Assembly (NCBI GenBank): GCA_010015655.1
Contig: ML976690.1
Location: 305,503-369,502 of the forward strand
Length of the DNA: 64,000 nucleotides
Direction of reading: 5' to 3'
Source: Bimuria novae-zelandiae CBS 107.79
Lineage: Eukaryota > Ascomycota > Dothideomycetes > Pleosporales > Didymosphaeriaceae
Below the pieces are notes generated by a model. The model saw only the letters and a list, made by a program, of their open reading frames with translations, did no database searches and was not told where the DNA came from. Positions 58,165 to 64,000 of this stretch are shown here, in pieces (within the stretch, counting starts at the first letter, position 1; the number at the start of each line of letters is the position of its first letter). Position numbers and translations under genes: made by a program.

Positions 58165-58336
58165 TATAGCGTATAGTTACAACAATTAAAAAGCTTAAAA
58201 ATAAAGTCTATTAAGGAGAGGAAGCTCTATAATAACTAGCTATTTATAAGTTTAGGGGATCGCGTGCTTAGCTACTTGGCTACTTGGCTCAACCCTAGCT
58301 AGCGCAGAAAGCTCTAGTAAGGTGCCTTTTGCAACA
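58165..58336 (-). repeat. LTR of short element, right
   Basis: 172 bp. The start reads TATAGCGTATAG (RIP-altered) and the end TTTTGCAACA (unaltered), the reverse of the pattern in the left copy. Confidence 0.88.
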
Positions 58337-58789
58337 ACTTTTATATATAGTTAATTAAGGTCCTTATTAGTAATTCTAACTATTTATTATTTATTATGGT
58401 AGATAGTAGGCAGTACGCCTAACCTAAATAAAATACTATTAAGGAAGTATAGCTACTCCACCATCTATAAGCTAGTAAAGGAGATTAAAAGCAACTTTAA
58501 TTTTAGTAGCTAATTAATTAGTAATCTCTTATTATAAGAACGTAGGATAAATTTTGCAAGCGTAATAATACCCTATAAGATAATTTACTATATAAATAAG
58601 AAGTGTTAATGTATTACCCCCCACTAATAGCTTAGACAATTGTACGGTAGACGTTAGTGTTAGTATTACTATAAATTTGGCCTTATCGTGGAGACGTTAC
58701 TAACGTGTTATTATAAGTTTCTTAATAGATATATCGTTATTCTTATATACCTTAGGGATATTAAATAACTTAATATCTTTCTTAATTAG

Positions 58790-60368
58790 TAAGTTATCTG
58801 CGTGGCCGTCGTAGCTTTTATAAAAAGTAAATATATTAAATACCACGTCTCGTGTGTAGATAACTTAATCCTTTACTAGTAATTAAATTTAAAAAAATAT
58901 TAGTACTATTATAGCCTATAAGATGGCTAATTAGGGTGCGTAAGATTGTCTTTACTCTACGTAATAAATATTTATTAATGACCTACACGCGATAATTAAT
59001 TAATTAAAAATAGCTTATTATAAACTTTTTATTTTAGATAACCTTATATAGCGTACGCTAATTACGGACTTTAGATAGTATTTAATTAAGTAGGTATACT
59101 ATTATCTTTATTAGCTTATTTACTAACTACTTTAAAAAGTTACCCTAGAGGCGTACAGCGCGGGCCTTTATTATAATTAGCGTATTAGTAATCTTAGTAC
59201 CCTTATTTTACATAGGAGTATCTAGAGCGTATAGCTTAAAATATATATCTAACTTAACGTAAAGTTATTTTATAAAGTTAATAATACTACGCTTAGCGTC
59301 GAGCTTAATTATAATTACGTTATAATTATGCTAACGCCTAATTAATTATATAGTATTCTATAGCTAGTAACCTAGCTAAAATTTTAATTTTATTAAAAAG
59401 GTCTTCGCTTCGTGCCAACGCGAGTGTTAATAAATAGTATAAGTACTTTATTTATTACTATTATAATTAGATAAGATTAATTAAGATTTAATAAAAGGGA
59501 TAGACAGCGTCTTTTAGCGTATAGTAAAAGGTTTACTTTATTAACTTTAATTCTATATAGATTTAATAAAAGTGTTAATTAGCTAGACTTATTACTATTA
59601 CTCCTTTAATAGTATTAGTAAAATAATTTATAATCTTACATCCCAAATAGCCCTATACCTTATAAGCTAGTGTTAGAGAGATCTCTTAAGTCTTTTATAC
59701 CTCTAATAAGTAAGTTTAAATAGCTATTATAAGTAAGAATAACTTTATTAGATAGTAAGAAAAATCTGCGTTAATAAGCTAGTAGTCTTTATAGTACTTT
59801 AGTGAAGTAATAATGCTATATTTGTTATATAGCGTATTTTAACCTAAGTTAAAGTAGATACTAATATCGCGATAGCGTCTAAGTCTAATAACGCTTATAA
59901 TAAAGCTAGGTACTAAAGTAATATAAGTAATTAACGTTAATACTATACTTATTAGTGTATGAACTGTAAGAGTTATTTTACTTCAGATCTTAATCTTATA
60001 GTAGTACGTACCTACTTTAACAATTGTACTAGTATTTTTAACGCGCTCTTATTTCTAGCCTACTTAATTAGTTATATTAATAACGTAGATGCTAGAATCT
60101 AAGTTAATAATCTATTAGTCTTAAAAAGCTTTAGTATAATTATTAAACGCCGTAATAGTTAACTTAATTAGTAAAATTATATTATAATTATTACTTAGAG
60201 TAGCTAAGACTTTACTTATTAAAATATATAAGCCTATTATAAAAGCTAAGCTGCTATCGCTTAGTGGATACTTATTATTAAGTTAAATAGCTATAGTAGC
60301 TATTGTTATCTTTAAAAATTACTTATTTATTTTATTTACCGCCTTCTATATTCCCGTAAGTAGACTAG
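58790..60368. other. AT-rich RIP-altered stretch, unassigned
   Basis: No readable protein, TIR or LTR seen. It is depleted in CpA/TpG like the neighbouring transposons, so it is presumably another repeat or a diverged part of the surrounding element. Confidence 0.4.
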
Positions 60369-60884
60369 TGTTATAAGGGCTATACGTACCTGTGCCCGTT
60401 CTGGATAAGGGAAGGATAGGTTAAGGTAAAAGCACCTCGCGGATATTTAGGAGTTAAAAGCTAGGGATAATAATAAGATTAGTTATAAATAATCTAATTT
60501 TATAATAAACTATAGAATAACTAACTAGGAGATTTACTAATCTATTATAGAAAATGTACTTGTAGTATTAGGAGAGTTAACTACAAGAAGTAGGAAAAGT
60601 ATAGGGAGTATTATAGACTATATACTAGTTATTTTATTTCTTAATACCCTAGAATTTTTTGTCTTCTAAGAGACTGACTTCTTAGTAGGAAATTTTTTAG
60701 TTTTCCTACTAAGCTAGTGTTTTTTTTTAATTCTGTTCTTTTAGTAGGATTTTAATTATATAATTATTAATTTAATCCTACCCTACTTACTAGAGTGTTA
60801 AGTCCTATGAGCTCTTTTACGTAAACTATTGTTATTTTATAATTTATAGTTACTATGCTGCTATAATTCTTCGTAATTATGATA
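60369..60884 (-). repeat. Gypsy 3' LTR
   Basis: 516 bp, TGTTATAAGG...TTATGATA. Homologous over its length to the solo LTR at 55727-56226. Confidence 0.82.
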
Positions 60885-61050
60885 TTATCTCCCTTTTTAG
60901 GGTTATTACCCTAATACCTTATTTTTATATATTATTATAGGGTTGTGTTGCGCGCCTTATCTAGTACTAGTCTTTAAGGTATAAAGGTAAGTGCGTCCTT
61001 ACTTACAGTTACGTTATATTTTTCTTTAGATTTTCCTAGCCTCCCTAACT

Positions 61051-61692
61051 ATGTCTAAAGTAATAAAGTAATTATTAACTAAGTCTTATTATTAGCGTAC
61101 TAACTAAATTCGTGCCTAGGGTTTAAAGATGCTAATACGTTATAAACGTTATAAAGAAAATAATACCCTAAAGTATTTTACAAATACTACTACTAGGTAG
61201 TACACTGCTTGCATCGCGGTTTATGCGGATTATAGCTTTTAGGTCCTTAAAAAAGAGTAGCGAAGGGTTTAGACTATAAAGTATAAAAAGCGCCTAGCTT
61301 TACTTTAGGTAAAAGCAGAGGTAGCTTGCTTAAAGTAAAAAATTACGTAAATAAAAGAAGAGGAGCAGGCTTTTACTACTTATAATACTTATATAGCTAA
61401 CGTTCTAGATTAGTTAAAAGAGGAGGTTTTAAAGAGTATAGGTACTACTATTATTCTTAAACCATCGGTATTTGTATCTTCTACTAACTTAGACTAGGTA
61501 CAGGCTAATTCTTTATCTTTTAATTTATTTAACTTTTTTATTCATTTTCCTAGGGATGCTATCCCTTCTTTAGGTATTACTAATAATAATTTAATACTAG
61601 TACCTTATAGTTAATACGATTTTTTTTGCTTTTAGGTGTTGTATTATTCTAGCTATCCTTTTTATTTAGCTAAGTATTTAGGCTAACCTTAA
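61051..61692 (+). pseudogene. RIP-degraded reading frame antisense to the Gypsy pol, between integrase and 3' LTR
   Basis: From ATG 61051 one frame keeps protein-like composition for 213 codons. It is interrupted only by TAG and TAA codons, never TGA, as expected if CAG/CAA/TGG were mutated by RIP. Segments between stops are Lys/Glu-rich and coiled-coil-like (KKRLALL, VKAEVACLK, IKEEEQAFTTYNTY), then hydrophobic (SFNLFNFFIHFP). It lies on the strand opposite to pol. I do not recognise the protein; it may be an accessory antisense ORF carried by this Gypsy family or a captured fragment. Confidence 0.5.
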
Positions 61693-63727
61693 ATTATTCT
61701 TAGGTTCTTAATATTCTTAACCTTGTACCTGTTATCTTTTAAATCTAACTAGGTCTTAACTAGGGCGTCTAGGGGTGGTAGTTTTAAAAGTAATATATAA
61801 AATGTAGGATATATCTTTGTACCTAGTAATAAAAGTAACTTAGTTATAACTAGTCCCTTAGTTTCTTATACCTTAAAAGGGCCTACTTAAAGGTAATTTA
61901 GTTTTCTAATAGGTTATTTTATTCTTAAATTTTTTTATAATAGGAAAACTTATCCTTCCTTTTAAAAGTTAGTCCCTTAATCCTCTACTTATTTGCGTTT
62001 TTAGGTACTATAAAGACCCTTTAGGTAATTTATTCCTATAGGACTTTATAAAGTTTTTTTTTATCTTTTAAGTCTTATTTTAGGCTCTTATAGAAGTGCT
62101 TTCTACGTTTTTTAGATTCTAATAAGTAATTAGCTTATATCCGTAGTTTTCATAGTATAAGTAGTACTATATTATACCTAATCTTGCGCTATTATACGCT
62201 AGTTAGACTATTAGTGGTAACTTTACTTAATTATTTTATTACTTATTAACGTAGAATTCTAGATGCTACTCTAGAGTATAATTCGTATGTTCTGTTTATT
62301 TATTAGTCTAGGGGTAGAAACTTGTTAAGAGCTTCCTGTTGATACCTAGAGCTACTATAAAGGTATCTTAATACTTAGACGTAAAGAGCTTATCTCTATT
62401 TATAATAAACTTTTATAGTAGTCCGTATTCTATAAATACTACGTTATTTACCTTATAGGCTAGTTCTTCTGCTGTTACAGATTCTTTTATAGGCCTAAAC
62501 TTAGCTATTTTAATTAAGTAGTTAACTATTACCATAATAGTATTTCATATCCGCTTTATTCCTAGTTGTGGTAACTTTAAAAGCTTTACTATAAAGTCTA
62601 TTATTATACTTTACTATAGTCTTTTGGCTGCATGTAATAGTTATAGTAGTCTATAAGACTTATATCTCTTTAGCTTATTTTTATACCATGCTAAATAGTT
62701 ACTTATAACTTAAGTTACCCCCTGCTTAAGGTTAGGAATAGTGTATTTATTCCCGATTTAACGCGTCGTCTTTCTAATGCCTAGGTATCCCTATTCTTGT
62801 AATTTATATAGTTTTCGAATCAAGACTTCTTTATATCCTAGTTTTACAAGGATTCTACAACGGTAATTTTATTTTATTTTATTAAGCCTATATTAGAAGA
62901 GATCGAATTGTTCTTGTTAGTCTATAGTAAGTTATCTATAGTCCTAACAATTTTATACTATTAGTCGTATGTATCTTAGGCTGACGGCATGGACCTTAAT
63001 TATTAGCTAATTATATTTAATAGTCCTATTATTCCTTGTCTATAGTACTATGTTATGTAGATCTAGCTTATCCTTAATATAGTTTAATCTTTTGCTTAGG
63101 GCGTCCGCTGCGCTATTAAGCGTTTCTAGTTAATAGTATATTATAAAGTTAAAATTTGCTAGAAATTCTACTTATTATACCTATTATTAATTAAGCTTCT
63201 TTATTGTTATAAAGCTAGTAAGGTTCTTATAGTCTATTTATACCTCTATTTTTAAGTGTACGCTAGTGAGCTAAGCTTTATATTATTTAAAAGTGTTTAC
63301 TATTCCTAGTAGTTCCTTATTATAAATGTTGTAGTTAAGTTTTACTCCTAAGAACTTTTTTAAATAGAAGAATACTAGTCTCTATTTTTTTTTTTTACTT
63401 TATTATAAGAGTATCGCTCCTAGCGCGTAATTTAATACGTCTATTTTTACTCTTATAGGTTTTTTTAGATCGTGTATTTAGAGGAGAGATCCTATAAGAA
63501 ACTTCCTTTATAGTTTTCTAAATACCTCTAATAGCTTTTTAGTAAGGGGCTATATACTTTCTCATTTTTTTTATAAGATTTATTAATAGTGCGGTGATCA
63601 TTGAGTAGAAGTTAATAAAACTTAGGAAAGACTAAATGTTTTTTACTAACTTAAAAATTAATTAATTTTAAATAGTAGCTATTTTTTTTAAAAGTCTATA
63701 GCTATAACTTCCCTTAAGATAATAAAT

Positions 63728-64000
63728 GTTACGATCCCGAAGGATAGCGCAGGAATGAATCTCTATAGTAGACGAGGTGTCTAGGAAGGGACGCAGGTCG
63801 CACGGCACGAGGGCCGTAGGGCAACACGCCAGACCAATATATCACGTGACGACGCTCTGTCTTGGCAAATAAAGCGCTGACATACTAAACAGGCGTATCA
63901 CGTAATAACGCTCTATCTTGGCGGACAAAGCGCCGACACACCGACGCTCTATAAGGGCCCACAGAGCGACTGCGCTCTGTAGGGAACAATAGAGCACCCA
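63728..64000 (+). repeat. partial GC-rich LTR or other insertion at the window end
   Basis: Starts TGTTACGATCCCG, a typical fungal LTR start, exactly where the RIP-altered Gypsy sequence stops. It has normal GC and holds two imperfect tandem units of about 55 bp (TATCACGTGACGACGCTCTG... and TATCACGTAATAACGCTCTA...). It runs off the window. Confidence 0.6.

Larger units (their letters stand above)
56412..58336 (-). mobile_element. short non-autonomous LTR retrotransposon
   Basis: LTRs 56412-56585 and 58165-58336 with perfect ACTTT duplications (56407-56411 and 58337-58341). Only about 1.58 kb lies between them, too little for pol. A gag-like remnant is readable on minus near 57490-57560 (KWNRAHANAILLN). 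The polypurine tract (complement of CACCCCCTAGCT) and primer-binding-like site (complement of CTAGGCTTATAA) are the same as in the copia element at 6348-11907, suggesting it is mobilised by that family. Confidence 0.87.
55492..60368. mobile_element. second copy of the long-terminal-repeat-R element, nested and incomplete
   Basis: Begins with terminal repeat R (55492-55625, TGTGACGTCG...CTGTCACA). The interior then matches the reverse of 47865-47395 and 41576-39914: 55626-55726, 56232-56411, 58342-58560 and 58560-58790. About 1.3 kb present in the first copy (about 40190-41500) is missing. It is broken by a solo LTR and a short LTR element, both with target duplications. No second R terminus is found before the Gypsy element at 60369. 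The segment 58790-60368 has no counterpart in the first copy, and I cannot assign it. Confidence 0.6.
60369..64000 (-). mobile_element. Gypsy LTR retrotransposon, continues past the window
   Basis: The left (3') LTR is 60369-60884, followed by a polypurine tract on the minus strand (AAAAAGGGAGATAA). Pol reads on minus. RNase H lies near 63250-63400 (FLGVKLNYNIYNKELLGIV). The late-RT region LNYALGAIL is near 63420-63450, and integrase near 62526-62630 (DFIVKLLKLPQLG). The RT, RNase H, integrase order is Gypsy. The body is RIP-degraded. The 5' part is interrupted by another LTR from 63728. Confidence 0.85.

Overview
This window comes from a filamentous ascomycete, most likely a plant-associated or saprobic Dothideomycete. 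The reasons are short 46-100 bp introns with GT-AG borders, a HET-domain gene, a GT90/CAP10 glycosyltransferase, small secreted proteins, and long AT-rich blocks where CpA/TpG is converted to TpA. Those blocks carry the signature of repeat-induced point mutation (RIP). Normal-GC gene islands alternate with RIP-degraded transposon blocks, the layout of a 'two-speed' genome.

Layout. (1) 0.5-5.7 kb is a gene island with an unrecognised nuclear-type protein and a multi-membrane-span GT90 protein. (2) 6.35-11.9 kb is a Ty1/copia element bounded by a perfect 5-bp target duplication, with a 10-N assembly gap in one LTR. (3) 12.2-18.1 kb holds a RIP-like pseudogene split by a 5'-truncated LINE, an apparently intact secreted protein gene, and a HET-domain pseudogene. 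(4) 18.8-31.8 kb is a transposon block. Two Fot1/pogo-type elements abut head-to-head and share one TA. A third pogo element then carries a fourth inside it, and that one carries a tyrosine-recombinase retrotransposon with Ngaro-like split direct repeats. (5) 32.4-37.9 kb is a large multi-exon gene with a sacsin/NO VEIN-type ATPase fold and a C-terminal NOV-type domain. (6) 38.3-48.7 kb holds two broken paralogues flanking an element with long inverted termini, into which a second copia element has inserted. (7) 48.75-49.1 kb is a small cysteine-rich secreted protein gene whose second exon is hidden behind a probable GC-AG intron. A pogo element lies 51 bp upstream of its start codon. (8) 52.0-55.5 kb is a divergent pair, an MFS transporter of the Dal5/anion:cation symporter type and a 2-oxoglutarate/Fe(II) oxygenase. 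(9) 55.5-64.0 kb is a second copy of the long-inverted-repeat element, nested with a solo LTR, a short non-autonomous LTR element and a Gypsy element. The Gypsy element carries a RIP-degraded reading frame on its antisense strand.

The genes do not form an obvious pathway, except possibly the transporter and oxygenase, which share a 639-bp intergenic region. All product calls rest on motif recognition by eye; no database search was run. Exon borders were derived by frame continuity and splice consensus.
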